A program made the position numbers and the translations under genes. A DNA stretch of 64,000 nt, taken from the NCBI RefSeq assembly GCF_024753245.1, contig NZ_JANUGX010000014.1:62001-126000 (forward strand), in the 5' to 3' direction. The first letter of the stretch is position 1, and each line of letters opens with the position of its first letter. Below are positions 20,413 to 29,303 of the stretch, piece after piece. Below the pieces are notes generated by a model. It did no database searches, was not told where the DNA came from, and saw only the letters and a program-made list of their open reading frames with translations. The stretch is from Massilia norwichensis (GTDB lineage Bacteria > Pseudomonadota > Gammaproteobacteria > Burkholderiales > Burkholderiaceae_D).

Positions 20413-21621
20413 TCAGGTGGTGACGCTCTGCGCCCAGGCCAGCGCACTCAGATGCGCCTTGTTGACATCCAGCGGACTGATCTCGAGCGCGGCCGCCATC
20501 GACGCCACCAGCTGCGAATTCAGCTCGCAGGCCTCGGCCAGCGCCAGGTAGGGACCGTAGGCGCCGCCGCGCGTCAGCAGCGCCCGCACCACCTCTTCCG
20601 GCAGCTGGATGGTGTCCAGCACTTCCTTCATCGGCAGGCCCAGCAGGCGGTCCAGCAGCGAGAACATGCCGGCGACGAACAGGTATTCGCTCTCCGCGCG
20701 CGGCAGGAATTTCTGGCCCAGCAGTTCGCACAGGCGTGCGCGCACGACCGCGGTTTCCATCAGCACCGGCGAGTAGCCGCTCGAGCTGGCCGTGGCCAGC
20801 AGCAGCACCAGCCAGCGGTACAGCGGCGCGTAGCCGAGCATGGCGATGGCCTGGCGCAGCGACTCGACCTGGCGGCCGGCGCCGAAACCCGCCGAGTTGA
20901 TGAAGCGCAGCAGCTTGTAGATCAGGGCCGGGTCGCGCTTGAGCACCGCTTCGATCTTAGGCACGTCCTCGTTGTTCTGCACCATCTGCATCAGCTGCAG
21001 GATGATGGCCTGGGCCGGATTCATGCCCTTGACGTTGCCGCCGGTGCGCGGCGTCAGGTGCAGCTTGCCCACAAAGGCATCCAGGCCCAGCGCGGCGCAG
21101 GCGTCGTAGTCGGCCCAGGTCGCGACCGGGCGGCCGACCATGCGCAGCTGCGATTGCTTGACGGCCGCATAGGTGCGCGCCTGGGTTGCGACGTCGGCGC
21201 CCGTGAAGCGTACTTCGGCGTAGGAAGCCACCGAGGACAGGTTCTTGCCCAGCAGGTCGAGATTGGCGCCGCGCAGCGAAATGCCGACGCCGCCCACGCG
21301 CAGGGCCTGCACGGCGGCGCGGGTGTCGGGATTGGCGAGTTCGCGGGTGCTCATCGAGAGCACGGTGCGCTCCGGCGGCAGCGCGTGCAGGGCATCCGTC
21401 GAGAGCATGGCCGGCACGGCGTCGAGGAACAGCAGCTTCTCGCGCAGCAGCCAGCCGTGCTCTTCGTCGACCAGCTGCTCGGCCACGAAGCCGACCAGCG
21501 ATTCGAGGTCGGCGGCGCCGACTTCCCTTCCGTTCTGCTGTTGCCAGCAGAGTTCATAACCAATCACGCGCTGCTTGGGGTCAAGCAGAGGTTCACGGAC
21601 GATGAAGTTGGTCTGATGCAT
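20413..21621 (-). CDS. EAL-HDOD (YuxH-type) signalling protein
   Basis: A 402-residue protein. The first half (VREPLLDPKQRVIGYELCWQ, then FLDAVPAML) is an EAL-like domain, but the catalytic EAL and metal residues are not evident, so phosphodiesterase activity is doubtful. The second half is an HDOD domain (DPALIYKLLRFINSAGFG, then LRQAIAMLGYAPLYRWLVLL across helices). Such EAL-HDOD proteins are usually scaffolds or sensors in c-di-GMP and chemotaxis networks. ATG 21621 is preferred; the frame extends to 21675 without support. It is last in the che gene order, 69 bp after cheZ. Confidence 0.85.
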   Translation of the reverse strand: MHQTNFIVREPLLDPKQRVIGYELCWQQQNGREVGAADLESLVGFVAEQLVDEEHGWLLREKLLFLDAVPAMLSTDALHALPPERTVLSMSTRELANPDTRAAVQALRVGGVGISLRGANLDLLGKNLSSVASYAEVRFTGADVATQARTYAAVKQSQLRMVGRPVATWADYDACAALGLDAFVGKLHLTPRTGGNVKGMNPAQAIILQLMQMVQNNEDVPKIEAVLKRDPALIYKLLRFINSAGFGAGRQVESLRQAIAMLGYAPLYRWLVLLLATASSSGYSPVLMETAVVRARLCELLGQKFLPRAESEYLFVAGMFSLLDRLLGLPMKEVLDTIQLPEEVVRALLTRGGAYGPYLALAEACELNSQLVASMAAALEISPLDVNKAHLSALAWAQSVTT

Positions 21622-21690
21622 TTTATGAACACCGGGTGAAACTGGGGAGACACGATGCGCCGTCCGCAGGCGCACCGCTACATCGGGAGA

Positions 21691-22338
21691 TCAGAAGCCG
21701 AGGCTGTCCAGCAGGTCGTCGACCTGGCCCTGGTCGGCCACCACTTCGCTGTTGCCCTCAGGGTTGATCTGCGGGCCATTGATTAAGCTGTTACTGAGCA
21801 GGCCGTTGTCGAATTCGCGCTTGACCTCGGCCGGGGCGAAATCGACCAGTACCTGGACCAGCTGCTTTTCCAGGTTCTGGGCGATGCCGGTGATGCGCTT
21901 GATCACCTGGCCGGTCAGGTCCTGGAAGTCCTGGGCCATCATGATGTCCATCAGATGACCGCGGGTGGCGGCGGCGCTGCTGCGCGATTCGGCGAGCGAG
22001 GCGACGGTGCGTTCGGCCAGCGCGCGCCATTCCGGCGAGCCTTCGCCGCTGTCGAGCAGCGACTGCCAGGCCTTGGTGAGTTCCACGGCCGCGCTGTCGA
22101 TGCCGTCCTGCAGCGGTGCGGCGGCGTCGGTCGCGTCCAGCACGCGCTTGGCGGCATCTTCCGACAGGCGCGCCACGTAATCGAGACGGTCGCGCGCATC
22201 CGGGATGTCGCTGGCGGCTTTTTCGATCAGCTTGTCCAGGCCCAGTCCGCGCAGGCTCTCGTGGAGCGCGCGGGTCATGTGCCCGATCCGGCTCAGGACC
22301 TCGTCGTGCGAGCCCGGGTCGGCCGTCTGCTCAGTCAT
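21691..22338 (-). CDS. cheZ: Chemotaxis phosphatase CheZ
   Basis: A 215-residue helical-hairpin protein that dephosphorylates CheY-P and ends the tumble signal. The catalytic segment reads AQDFQDLTGQVIKR, with D140 and Q144 matching E. coli D143 and Q147. The C-terminus VDDLLDSLGF is the tethered CheY-binding peptide. The start lies 1 bp after the cheY stop, so the two genes are translationally linked. A second protein with the same DxxxQ signature is encoded at 28729-29277. Confidence 0.95.
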   Translation of the reverse strand: MTEQTADPGSHDEVLSRIGHMTRALHESLRGLGLDKLIEKAASDIPDARDRLDYVARLSEDAAKRVLDATDAAAPLQDGIDSAAVELTKAWQSLLDSGEGSPEWRALAERTVASLAESRSSAAATRGHLMDIMMAQDFQDLTGQVIKRITGIAQNLEKQLVQVLVDFAPAEVKREFDNGLLSNSLINGPQINPEGNSEVVADQGQVDDLLDSLGF

Positions 22339-22339
22339 T

Positions 22340-22729
22340 TTACTTCCCCATCTTTTCGAAAATCTTGTTCAGCTTTTCGTCCAGCGTGGCGGCAGTGAAG
22401 GGCTTGACCACATAGCCGTTGGCGCCCGCTTGCGCGGCCGCGATGATGTTTTCCTTCTTCGCTTCGGCGGTCACCATCAGCACCGGCAGGCCGGCCAGGG
22501 CGGGATCGGCACGGATGTTCTGCAGCATGGTCAGGCCGTCCATGTTCGGCATGTTCCAGTCCGAGACCACGAAGTCGAACTGTTCGCTGCGCAGTTTGGC
22601 CAGGGCCATGACGCCGTCTTCGGCTTCGTCAACGTTGGCGTAACCCAGTTCCTTCAACAGATTCCGCACGATGCGGCGCATCGTCGAGAAATCGTCAACA
22701 ACTAAAAAACGCATCTTTGGATCAGCCAT
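22340..22729 (-). CDS. cheY: Chemotaxis response regulator CheY (copy adjacent to cheZ)
   Basis: A 129-residue single-domain receiver. The acidic pair D12-D13, phospho-acceptor D57 in [11 protein letters not shown], the Thr of LMVTAEA and the Lys of VVKPF are all present. It is the classic flagellar-motor CheY form with NMPNMDGL. It lies immediately before cheZ, which makes it the likely motor-binding copy, while the receiver at 28229 next to cheA differs in sequence. Confidence 0.96.
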   Translation of the reverse strand: MADPKMRFLVVDDFSTMRRIVRNLLKELGYANVDEAEDGVMALAKLRSEQFDFVVSDWNMPNMDGLTMLQNIRADPALAGLPVLMVTAEAKKENIIAAAQAGANGYVVKPFTAATLDEKLNKIFEKMGK

Positions 22730-22870
22730 GAATTACTCCGTTGTTACTCTATCTGAATATATTGGTTGGACTTCGGCACTGCGTGGACTGCTGCACTGCG
22801 AAACAGGCCTAAGCATAGCATTTTTGTTGCTCTACGGCGATAAAACCGAGGGGAAAGCGATGTGGGCGAA

Positions 22871-23947
22871 TCAAACGCGCAACGCCCGGCCGCCCTGCGC
22901 GGCGAGATGGCCGAGGACCATGCCCGGCAGTGCCGTCAGCGCCCCCACCTCATGGGTCGCGCCGACCGCAATCGCCTCGCGCGGCATGCCGAACACGACG
23001 CAAGAGGCTTCGTCCTGGGCGAAATTGTAGGCCCCGGCGCCCTTCATTTCCAGCATACCCTGCGCGCCGTCCTTGCCCATGCCGGTCAGGATCACCCCGA
23101 CCGCATTCTTGCCGGCCGCCAGTGCCGCGGAACGGAACAGCACGTCCACCGACGGGCGGTGGCGGTTGACCGGGTCGGTCTGTTCGATCCTGGTCATGTA
23201 GTTGGCGCCGGAGCGCGTCAGCAGCAGGTGCGAGTGGCCGGGCGCGATGTAGGCGTGGCCCGGCAGCACGCGCTCGTTGCCCTGGGCTTCGGTCACGCTG
23301 ATGCGGCACAGCGAATCCAGGCGCTTGGCGAAGGAACTCGTGAAACCTTCCGGCATGTGCTGGGCGATCAGGATGCCCGGGCAGTCGGACGGCATCTGCA
23401 TCAGGAATTCGCGGATCGCTTCGGTGCCACCGGTGGAGGCGCCGATGATGATCAGCTTTTCGGACGAAGTCAGCGGACTGCGCAGCTGCGGCAGCTGGGC
23501 GCTGGGCGGCGGCGCATGCAGGGTGCGCGGTTTCAGGCGCGCGCGGGCGGCGCCGCGGATCTTGTCGGCGATGAGTTCGGTGTACTCGCGCATGCCGGAC
23601 TGGATCGAGATCTTCGGCTTGGTGACGAAGTCGACCGCGCCCAGTTCCAGCGCACGCATCGTGATCTCGGAGCCGCGCTCGGTCAGCGAAGAGACCATCA
23701 GCACCGGCATCGGGCGCAGGCGCATCAGCTTTTCGAGGAAGTCGAGGCCGTCCATCTTCGGCATCTCGACGTCGAGCGTGAGCACGTCGGGGTTGGTCCG
23801 CTTGATCAGCTCGCGCGCGACCAGCGGATCGGGCGCGGTGCCCACCACTTCCATGTCCGGCTGCGAGTTGACGATCTCGGTCATCACGCTGCGGATCAGG
23901 GCGGAATCGTCGACGATCGCGACTTTGATCTTGTTCGTGGAATGCAT
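22871..23947 (-). CDS. cheB: Chemotaxis methylesterase CheB
   Basis: A 358-residue response regulator and protein-glutamate methylesterase/glutamine deamidase acting on chemoreceptors. The receiver domain has phospho-acceptor D59; after a linker the esterase domain has S171 in GASTGGT, H197 in AQHMPEGFT and the Asp in [10 protein letters not shown]. It opposes CheR and provides adaptation. The start ATG lies 14 bp after the cheD stop. The 141-bp gap to cheY downstream holds no recognised gene. Confidence 0.97.
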   Translation of the reverse strand: MHSTNKIKVAIVDDSALIRSVMTEIVNSQPDMEVVGTAPDPLVARELIKRTNPDVLTLDVEMPKMDGLDFLEKLMRLRPMPVLMVSSLTERGSEITMRALELGAVDFVTKPKISIQSGMREYTELIADKIRGAARARLKPRTLHAPPPSAQLPQLRSPLTSSEKLIIIGASTGGTEAIREFLMQMPSDCPGILIAQHMPEGFTSSFAKRLDSLCRISVTEAQGNERVLPGHAYIAPGHSHLLLTRSGANYMTRIEQTDPVNRHRPSVDVLFRSAALAAGKNAVGVILTGMGKDGAQGMLEMKGAGAYNFAQDEASCVVFGMPREAIAVGATHEVGALTALPGMVLGHLAAQGGRALRV

Positions 23948-23961
23948 ACTGTGCCCTTTCG

Positions 23962-24561
23962 TCAGAACAGGTCGATATCGCCGCCGACCGGCGCGACCTT
24001 GAGGCGGCTGGCGTAATCGAGCTCGCGCTTCGCCAGCGTATCGTTATGGGTTTGCATCAGCTTCTTGACCAGCACCTTGCCGGTGCGCGGGAAGAAGTAC
24101 ACCTTGCGCGGGTAGATGTCGTTCAGGTCTTCGGCCAGCACCGGGATGCGCTCGGTCTTCAGGAACTGCATCACGAAAGCCGCGTTGCGCTCGCCCACGT
24201 TCATGGCCGAGAAACCGCGCAGCACGGCGCCGCCGCCGAACACCTTCGCTTCCAGATGCTCGCGGCGCGCGCCGGCCTTCAGCAGATCGTTGATCAGCAC
24301 TTCCATCGCATAGGTCCCGTAGCGCATCGACGCCGATACCGGGTTGCCGGGATCGCCGCCGTCCGGCAGCATGAAGTGGTTCATGCCGCCCAGGCCCTTG
24401 ACGCGGTCGCGGATGCAGGCCGAGACGCAGGACCCGAGCACCGTCACGATCAGCATGTCCTTGGGCGTGTAGTAGTACTCGCCCGGCAGGATTTTGGCGG
24501 CCTGGCAGTCGAAGGTGCGGTCGTAATAGACGTTGGTGGCAAAGTGGCTGTTGGTATCCAT
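23962..24561 (-). CDS. cheD: Chemoreceptor glutamine deamidase CheD
   Basis: A 199-residue enzyme that deamidates specific glutamines of methyl-accepting chemotaxis proteins. The catalytic Cys is C45 in [10 protein letters not shown] and the His H62 in GGMNHFMLP. The ATG at 24561 lies 22 bp after the cheR stop; the longer frame to 24663 overlaps cheR and is rejected. The C-terminus reads PVGGDIDLF, nearly the same as the end of the CheZ-like protein (SGDIELF). Confidence 0.95.
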   Translation of the reverse strand: MDTNSHFATNVYYDRTFDCQAAKILPGEYYYTPKDMLIVTVLGSCVSACIRDRVKGLGGMNHFMLPDGGDPGNPVSASMRYGTYAMEVLINDLLKAGARREHLEAKVFGGGAVLRGFSAMNVGERNAAFVMQFLKTERIPVLAEDLNDIYPRKVYFFPRTGKVLVKKLMQTHNDTLAKRELDYASRLKVAPVGGDIDLF

Positions 24562-24583
24562 GGTGCTGCTTCTCTCGATGAAC

Positions 24584-25444
24584 TCAGGCGAGTTCGTACA
24601 CCGTCTTGCCGCGCAGGCGCAGCGAGTCGGACACATACAGGAAATTCTCGGAGTGCCCGGCAAACAGCAGGGCGTCCGGCTTCATCAGGGGCACGAAGCG
24701 CTTCAGGATCTTGCGCTGGGTGTCCTTGTCGAAGTAGATCATCACGTTGCGGCAGAAGATCACGTCGAACGGGCCCTTCAGGTCCCAGTCGTCGGCCAGC
24801 AGGTTGAGCTGGCGGAAGGTGATCAGGCTGCGCAGTTCGGGACGCACCCGCACCAGGCCCTCCTGGGCGCCCTTCCCCTTCAGGAAGAAGCGGCGCTTGC
24901 GCTCGACTTCCAGCTTGTCGATGCGTTCGATCGGATAGACGCCGGCGCCGGCAGTGGCCAGTACGTTGGTGTCGATGTCGGTCGCGATGATGGACACCGG
25001 CGGCGTGAGCGTGTTGAACGCCTCGCACAGGGTCATCGCGATCGAGTAGGGTTCCTCGCCGGTCGAACTGGCCGAACACCAGATCGTCAGCGGGGTGGAC
25101 GGATGCTGGCGGCGCGCCTTGAGCGCGTGCTCCGCCAGCAGCGGGAAGTGGTGAGACTCGCGGAAGAACGAGGTCAGGTTGGTGGTCAGCGCATTCGTGA
25201 AGGCTTCCCATTCCTGCCCGTTGGGGCCGCTGAGCTTTCCGGCTTCGAGCGCATCGAGATAGCGCGCGAAGGATTCGATGCCGGTCGCGCGCAGACGGCG
25301 CGCGAGGCGGCTGTAGACCATTTCCTGCTTGCTGTCGGCCAGCGAGATGCCGGCGCGCTGGTAGATCAGTCCGCGCACGCGCTCGAAGTCCGCGCGCGTG
25401 AACTCGAATTCCTTGCCGGTTTCCTGCTTGGTATGAAGCGGCAC
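24584..25444 (-). CDS. cheR: Chemotaxis methyltransferase CheR
   Basis: A 286-residue SAM-dependent methyltransferase that methylates receptor glutamates during adaptation. The N-terminal helical CheR domain is followed by the SAM-binding domain with [23 protein letters not shown] and [10 protein letters not shown] motifs. The start is a GTG at 25444 with AAAGG upstream; no ATG is near. It lies between cheW and cheD in the usual order. No chemoreceptor gene is present in this cluster, so the receptors must be encoded elsewhere. Confidence 0.95.
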   Translation of the reverse strand: MPLHTKQETGKEFEFTRADFERVRGLIYQRAGISLADSKQEMVYSRLARRLRATGIESFARYLDALEAGKLSGPNGQEWEAFTNALTTNLTSFFRESHHFPLLAEHALKARRQHPSTPLTIWCSASSTGEEPYSIAMTLCEAFNTLTPPVSIIATDIDTNVLATAGAGVYPIERIDKLEVERKRRFFLKGKGAQEGLVRVRPELRSLITFRQLNLLADDWDLKGPFDVIFCRNVMIYFDKDTQRKILKRFVPLMKPDALLFAGHSENFLYVSDSLRLRGKTVYELA

Positions 25445-25508
25445 GTTATTACCTTTGGGTGTGTGAAGATGAAGCCAGCCCTGCGCCGCGCTGCCGAAAT
25501 CCGGATGC

Positions 25509-26006
25509 TTACGCTGCCATTCTGTCGATCAGGCCCATCTCGCTGGACGACATCAGGCGATCGATGTCGATCAGGATCAGCATGCGCTCGTCGACGGTGC
25601 CGAGGCCCATCAGATAATCGGAGTTGAAGGCGGTGCCCATTTCCGGCGCCGGCTTGACCTGGTCCGGCGTCAGGGTGGTGACGTCCGACACGCTGTCCAC
25701 GACCATGCCCATGATGCGGCCGCCGATGTTCAGGATGATCACGACGGTGAACTGGTCGTAGGTCGGGGTGCCGAGCTTGAACTTGATGCGCATGTCGACC
25801 ACCGGGATGATGATGCCACGCAGGTTGATCACGCCCTTGATGAATTCGGGGGCGTTGGCGATGCGGGTCACGGCTTCGTAGCCGCGGATTTCCTGCACCT
25901 TCAGGATGTCGATCCCGTATTCCTCGGAGCCGAGGGTGAAGGCGAGGTATTCGCTGCCGCTGCCGTCGCGCGCGTCGGCGGGCTTGGTGGTCTGTTGAGT
26001 GGACAT
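25509..26006 (-). CDS. cheW: Chemotaxis coupling protein CheW
   Basis: A 165-residue SH3-like adaptor that links receptors to the CheA kinase. EYLAFTLGSEEYGIDILKVQEI opens the domain, here across strand 1 and 2, and FIKGVINLRGIIIPVVDMR is the conserved CheW signature containing the receptor-binding Arg. The C-terminal stretch ILIDIDRLMSSSEM fits the family. It lies 33 bp after cheA on the same strand. Confidence 0.97.
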   Translation of the reverse strand: MSTQQTTKPADARDGSGSEYLAFTLGSEEYGIDILKVQEIRGYEAVTRIANAPEFIKGVINLRGIIIPVVDMRIKFKLGTPTYDQFTVVIILNIGGRIMGMVVDSVSDVTTLTPDQVKPAPEMGTAFNSDYLMGLGTVDERMLILIDIDRLMSSSEMGLIDRMAA

Positions 26007-26039
26007 GGCGGTTCCTAAGTTCAGGTTGATTTTCGGTTT

Positions 26040-28208
26040 TTATGAGACGACGGTATCGTCCGTCAGCTGACGCGAGGAGCGCAGCAGCGCAGCCACGTCG
26101 AGGATCAGCGCCACGCCGCCATCGCCGAGGATGGTGGCGCCGGAGATCCCGGCCACCTTGCGGTAGTTCGATTCGAGGTTCTTGACCACGACCTGCTGCT
26201 GGCCCACCAGTTCGTCGACGAACAGCGCGGCCTTGCGGCCTTCGGTTTCGAGGATCACCAGGATCCCTTCGGCCGGATCGGTAAAGCGCGGCACGATGTT
26301 GAACATCTGGTGCAGCGGGACCAGCGGCAGGTATTCGCCGCGCACCTTGACCACGCGGCCCTGCCCGGCGATGTCCTTGACGTCGGCCCGCGCAGGCTGC
26401 AGCGACTCGACCACGAAGCCGAGCGGCAGGATGTAGATCTCGTCGCCGCAGCGGATCGACATGCCGTCCAGGATCGCCAGCGTCAGCGGCAGCGAGATCA
26501 GGATGGTGGTGCCGAAGCCCTTGGCCGAGCGGATGTCGATGGTGCCGCCCATCTGCGTGATGTTGCGCTTGACGACGTCCATGCCGACCCCGCGTCCGGA
26601 GACGTCGGTGACGATTTCGGCAGTCGAGAAGCCCGGCGCGAAGATCAGCTGCCAGACCTCGGCGTCGCTCATGTTCTCGGACACCGGCAGGCCGTTCTCG
26701 CGGGCCTTGGCCAGGATCCGTTCGCGATTCAGGCCGCCGCCATCGTCGGCCACCTCGATCACGATGTTGCCGCCCTGGTGGGCGGCGGACAGGAACAGGC
26801 GCCCCGATTCCGACTTGCCGGCGGCCACGCGGGCGGCCGGCATCTCGATGCCGTGGTCGATCGAATTGCGCACCAGGTGGGTCAGCGGATCGACGATGCG
26901 TTCGATCAGGCCCTTGTCCAGTTCCGTCGCCGCGCCGTTGGTGATGAAGTCGACCTTCTTGCCGAGCTTGCCGGCCAGGTCGCGCACCATGCGCGGGAAG
27001 CGCGAGAACACGAAGTCCATCGGCATCATGCGGATCGACATCACCGCTTCCTGCAGGTCGCGGGTATTGCGGGTCAGTTGCGACACCGACGCCAGCAGGC
27101 GCTGGTGGACCATCGGATCGAGGCCGTCGCTGCGCTGCTCGATCATGGCCTGGGTGATCACCAGTTCGCCGACCAGGTTGATCAGCTGGTCGACCTTCTC
27201 GATCGAGACGCGGATCGAGCCCGCTTCGGCGTGCGCGTGGGCGGCATCGGCGGCCTTCTTGGAGGCTTTCTTCTCGGCGGCGGCGTCGGCCGCGTCGAGC
27301 GCTTCCGGACGGCTCTGCACGGCCACCGCCGGCTGCGGCGCTTCCGGCACGATGCCGGCTTCGAGGCGGATCTGTTCGATCGGCTGGAAGAAGCCGTAGC
27401 CGCGCTCGTCGTCGGACAGCTCGGCCTGGGTACTCTCGGCCGGCTCGTTCGGATCGAAGAAGCCGTAGCCCTGCTCGTCCTCGATGCGGGCACGTTCAAG
27501 CGCCTCGATCGCGCGCTGCTCGGGCGTGAGCGGCGGCGCTTCGAAGATCTTCAGGTCTTCCGGATTCAGCACGAACGAGCAGATCGCGACGATGTCGTCC
27601 AGGCCCTCGTGGGTCATGATGATCAGGGCGCTGCGCCCGCCCGCCAGCGGCGTCACCGAGACGCGGCCCAGCAGGCCGAGTTCGTCGACCAGGGCGTTGA
27701 CGTCGCGCTGCGGAATGTCCGGCAGCTCGATCTTGTAGCGGTGCGCGCCCTCGCGCACTTCCTGCTTCTGTTCGGCGTGCAGGAAGGACGGCACGGTCGG
27801 CTGGTGCGCCGCCACGATGACGCCTTCGGACAGGTCGTGCAGCATCATGCGCACGTTGGCGACCGCTTCCTGGTCCACGCTGGCGCCGTGACGGTGGCCG
27901 TCCAGCTGCATCTTGAGGATGTCCTTGGCCGCCAGGAAGGCGTCCACGTGCTGGCTGGTGAGGGACATCTCACCCTTGCGGATGCGGTCCAGCAGCGACT
28001 CCAGCACGTGGGTCACTTCGCTCATGTCGTTCAGGCCGAAGGTCGACGCCCCGCCCTTGATCGAGTGCGCGGTGCGGAAGATCGCGTTCAGGTCTTCCGC
28101 GTCCGGCGTGGCGATATCGACGGCCAGCAGCAGACGCTCCTTTTCGGCGAGGAGTTCTTCCGCCTCGTCGAAAAAGACCTGGTAGAACTGGCTGATGTCG
28201 ATGGTCAT
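26040..28208 (-). CDS. cheA: Chemotaxis histidine kinase CheA
   Basis: A 722-residue kinase. P1 (HPt) has the phosphorylated H48 in RTAHSIKGGASTFGL. A P2-like region near 155-225 would bind CheY/CheB. A linker at about 225-330 carries a duplicated motif, GYGFFDP at 247-253 and GYGFFQP at 270-276, each preceded by acidic residues. P3 dimerisation starts near 331, P4 (ATPase) has the N and G boxes (LVRNSIDHGIE, VADDGGGLN, GRGVGMDVV), and P5 couples to CheW. It phosphorylates CheY and CheB in response to receptor state. It is preceded by a CheY-type receiver and followed by cheW. Confidence 0.97.
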   Translation of the reverse strand: MTIDISQFYQVFFDEAEELLAEKERLLLAVDIATPDAEDLNAIFRTAHSIKGGASTFGLNDMSEVTHVLESLLDRIRKGEMSLTSQHVDAFLAAKDILKMQLDGHRHGASVDQEAVANVRMMLHDLSEGVIVAAHQPTVPSFLHAEQKQEVREGAHRYKIELPDIPQRDVNALVDELGLLGRVSVTPLAGGRSALIIMTHEGLDDIVAICSFVLNPEDLKIFEAPPLTPEQRAIEALERARIEDEQGYGFFDPNEPAESTQAELSDDERGYGFFQPIEQIRLEAGIVPEAPQPAVAVQSRPEALDAADAAAEKKASKKAADAAHAHAEAGSIRVSIEKVDQLINLVGELVITQAMIEQRSDGLDPMVHQRLLASVSQLTRNTRDLQEAVMSIRMMPMDFVFSRFPRMVRDLAGKLGKKVDFITNGAATELDKGLIERIVDPLTHLVRNSIDHGIEMPAARVAAGKSESGRLFLSAAHQGGNIVIEVADDGGGLNRERILAKARENGLPVSENMSDAEVWQLIFAPGFSTAEIVTDVSGRGVGMDVVKRNITQMGGTIDIRSAKGFGTTILISLPLTLAILDGMSIRCGDEIYILPLGFVVESLQPARADVKDIAGQGRVVKVRGEYLPLVPLHQMFNIVPRFTDPAEGILVILETEGRKAALFVDELVGQQQVVVKNLESNYRKVAGISGATILGDGGVALILDVAALLRSSRQLTDDTVVS

Positions 28209-28228
28209 GATGTGTCGCTCGTCGGCGC

Positions 28229-28594
28229 TTAGCCGATCACCTTCTTGACCACCTCGATCAGGCGCTGCGGATCGAAGGGCTTGACCAGCCAGCCGTTGGC
28301 GCCGGCCGCGCGGCCCTTCGATTTCATCTCGTCCGAGGATTCGGTGGTCAGCATCAGGATGGGCACCTTGGCATAGGTCGGCAGGCCGCGCAGCGACTTG
28401 ATCAGCGTGAGGCCGTCCATCTTCGGCATGTTCTGGTCGGTCAGGACCAGGTCCACGGTCTGCTGCTTCGCCTTGTCCAGGCCATCCTGGCCGTCGACCG
28501 CCTCCACCACCTGGTAGCCGGCGGCCTTCAGGCTGAACGCCACCATCTGGCGCAAGGAACTGGAATCGTCAACCGCAAGAATCGTTTTAGCCAT
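28229..28594 (-). CDS. CheY-type single-domain response regulator (copy adjacent to cheA)
   Basis: A 121-residue receiver with acidic pair D9-D10, phospho-acceptor D53 in LTDQNMPKMDG, the Thr pair in LMLTTESS and Lys in WLVKPF. It is more like the receivers found beside cheA in beta- and gammaproteobacteria (LTDQNMPKMDGL) than the motor CheY at 22340. It may be a phosphate sink or bind another target. It lies 20 bp before cheA and 134 bp after the CheZ-like gene, a gap filled by two palindromic repeats. Confidence 0.93.
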   Translation of the reverse strand: MAKTILAVDDSSSLRQMVAFSLKAAGYQVVEAVDGQDGLDKAKQQTVDLVLTDQNMPKMDGLTLIKSLRGLPTYAKVPILMLTTESSDEMKSKGRAAGANGWLVKPFDPQRLIEVVKKVIG

Positions 28595-28610
28595 TTTTTG
28601 TGTGCTCCTG

Positions 28611-28651
28611 GGGGTCAGAGTCCGGTTCTTCTTTTAAAGGACTCTGACCCC
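28611..28651. repeat. GGGGTCAGAG palindromic element A
   Basis: A perfect 13-bp inverted repeat, GGGGTCAGAGTCC (28611-28623) and GGACTCTGACCCC (28639-28651), with a 15-base loop. It lies just upstream of the cheY-type gene. Confidence 0.9.
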
Positions 28652-28666
28652 GGTTTTAGTTAGCAT

Positions 28667-28705
28667 GGGGTCAGAGTCCGGTTCTTCCGTTGGGACTCTG
28701 ACCCC
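28667..28705. repeat. GGGGTCAGAG palindromic element B
   Basis: The same 13-bp arms as element A at 28667-28679 and 28693-28705 with a 13-base loop. The two elements form a tandem pair separated by 15 bp. Confidence 0.9.
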
Positions 28706-28728
28706 GGTTTCATAGTTATCGTATCAAC

Positions 28729-29277
28729 TCAGAACAATTCGATATCGCCGCTCTCGAGATGCCGCTGCTCCACCGACTTGCGCAGCATGCTGCGCAGCTC
28801 GAGCGACTGGATCGCCAGCGCCATGCTGACCTTGCCCAGGCGCTCGACGATTTCCTCGCTGTGGGTGTCCGGTGCGATGTCGGCACCGTGCTCGCCGAGC
28901 GTGGCCAGGAATTCGCGCAGACCGGCCACGCGGCGCAGCGTGCGGTCGAGCAGCTGGCTGGTCATGTCCTGGAACTGCATGCTGGTGATCGCCGTGTTCA
29001 CGTGCAGGCCGATCTCGCCCGACATGCCGGTCAGCTTTTCGCTTTCCTCGGCCGATGGCGCCTCGCCGGCCAGCAGACGGTTGATGCTCTGCTGGCGCGC
29101 GTCCACCGCCTGGTGGATCGCCATGAAACTGGAGGTCAGCTTTTCGACGGCTTCCTCGAGCAGCAGCGTGGTCTGCACCAGGTCGGTCTCGACCTCGTTC
29201 AGGTGGCGCCGGCCGTGGTCGGAAACGCCCGACAGCAGGCGCTTCACGTGCGACCCTAAAATCTTTTTTCTTGTCAT
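28729..29277 (-). CDS. CheZ-like chemotaxis protein with DxxxQ motif
   Basis: A 182-residue, mostly helical protein between motB and the cheA-linked receiver. The segment SMQFQDMTSQLLDRTL aligns with the CheZ catalytic helix AQDFQDLTGQVIKR: D104 and Q108 sit where CheZ has its catalytic Asp and Gln. The C-terminus ESGDIELF resembles the last residues of CheD (GGDIDLF) and, more loosely, the CheY-binding tail of CheZ. It is therefore a probable second CheY-P phosphatase or a phosphatase-like regulator, possibly for the receiver next door. The ATG at 29277 is the only good start. Overall similarity to CheZ is low outside the motif. Confidence 0.7.
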   Translation of the reverse strand: MTRKKILGSHVKRLLSGVSDHGRRHLNEVETDLVQTTLLLEEAVEKLTSSFMAIHQAVDARQQSINRLLAGEAPSAEESEKLTGMSGEIGLHVNTAITSMQFQDMTSQLLDRTLRRVAGLREFLATLGEHGADIAPDTHSEEIVERLGKVSMALAIQSLELRSMLRKSVEQRHLESGDIELF

Positions 29278-29303
29278 TCAGTCCTCCAGAACACGCACGC
29301 GCC

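Noticed and set aside
20413..21621. Active c-di-GMP phosphodiesterase
   Set aside because: The EAL motif and metal ligands are not visible in the N-terminal domain, so catalysis is doubtful.
26310..28232. A 640-codon plus-strand ORF
   Set aside because: It is antisense to cheA, with low-complexity His/Asp/Val-rich translation and no domain.
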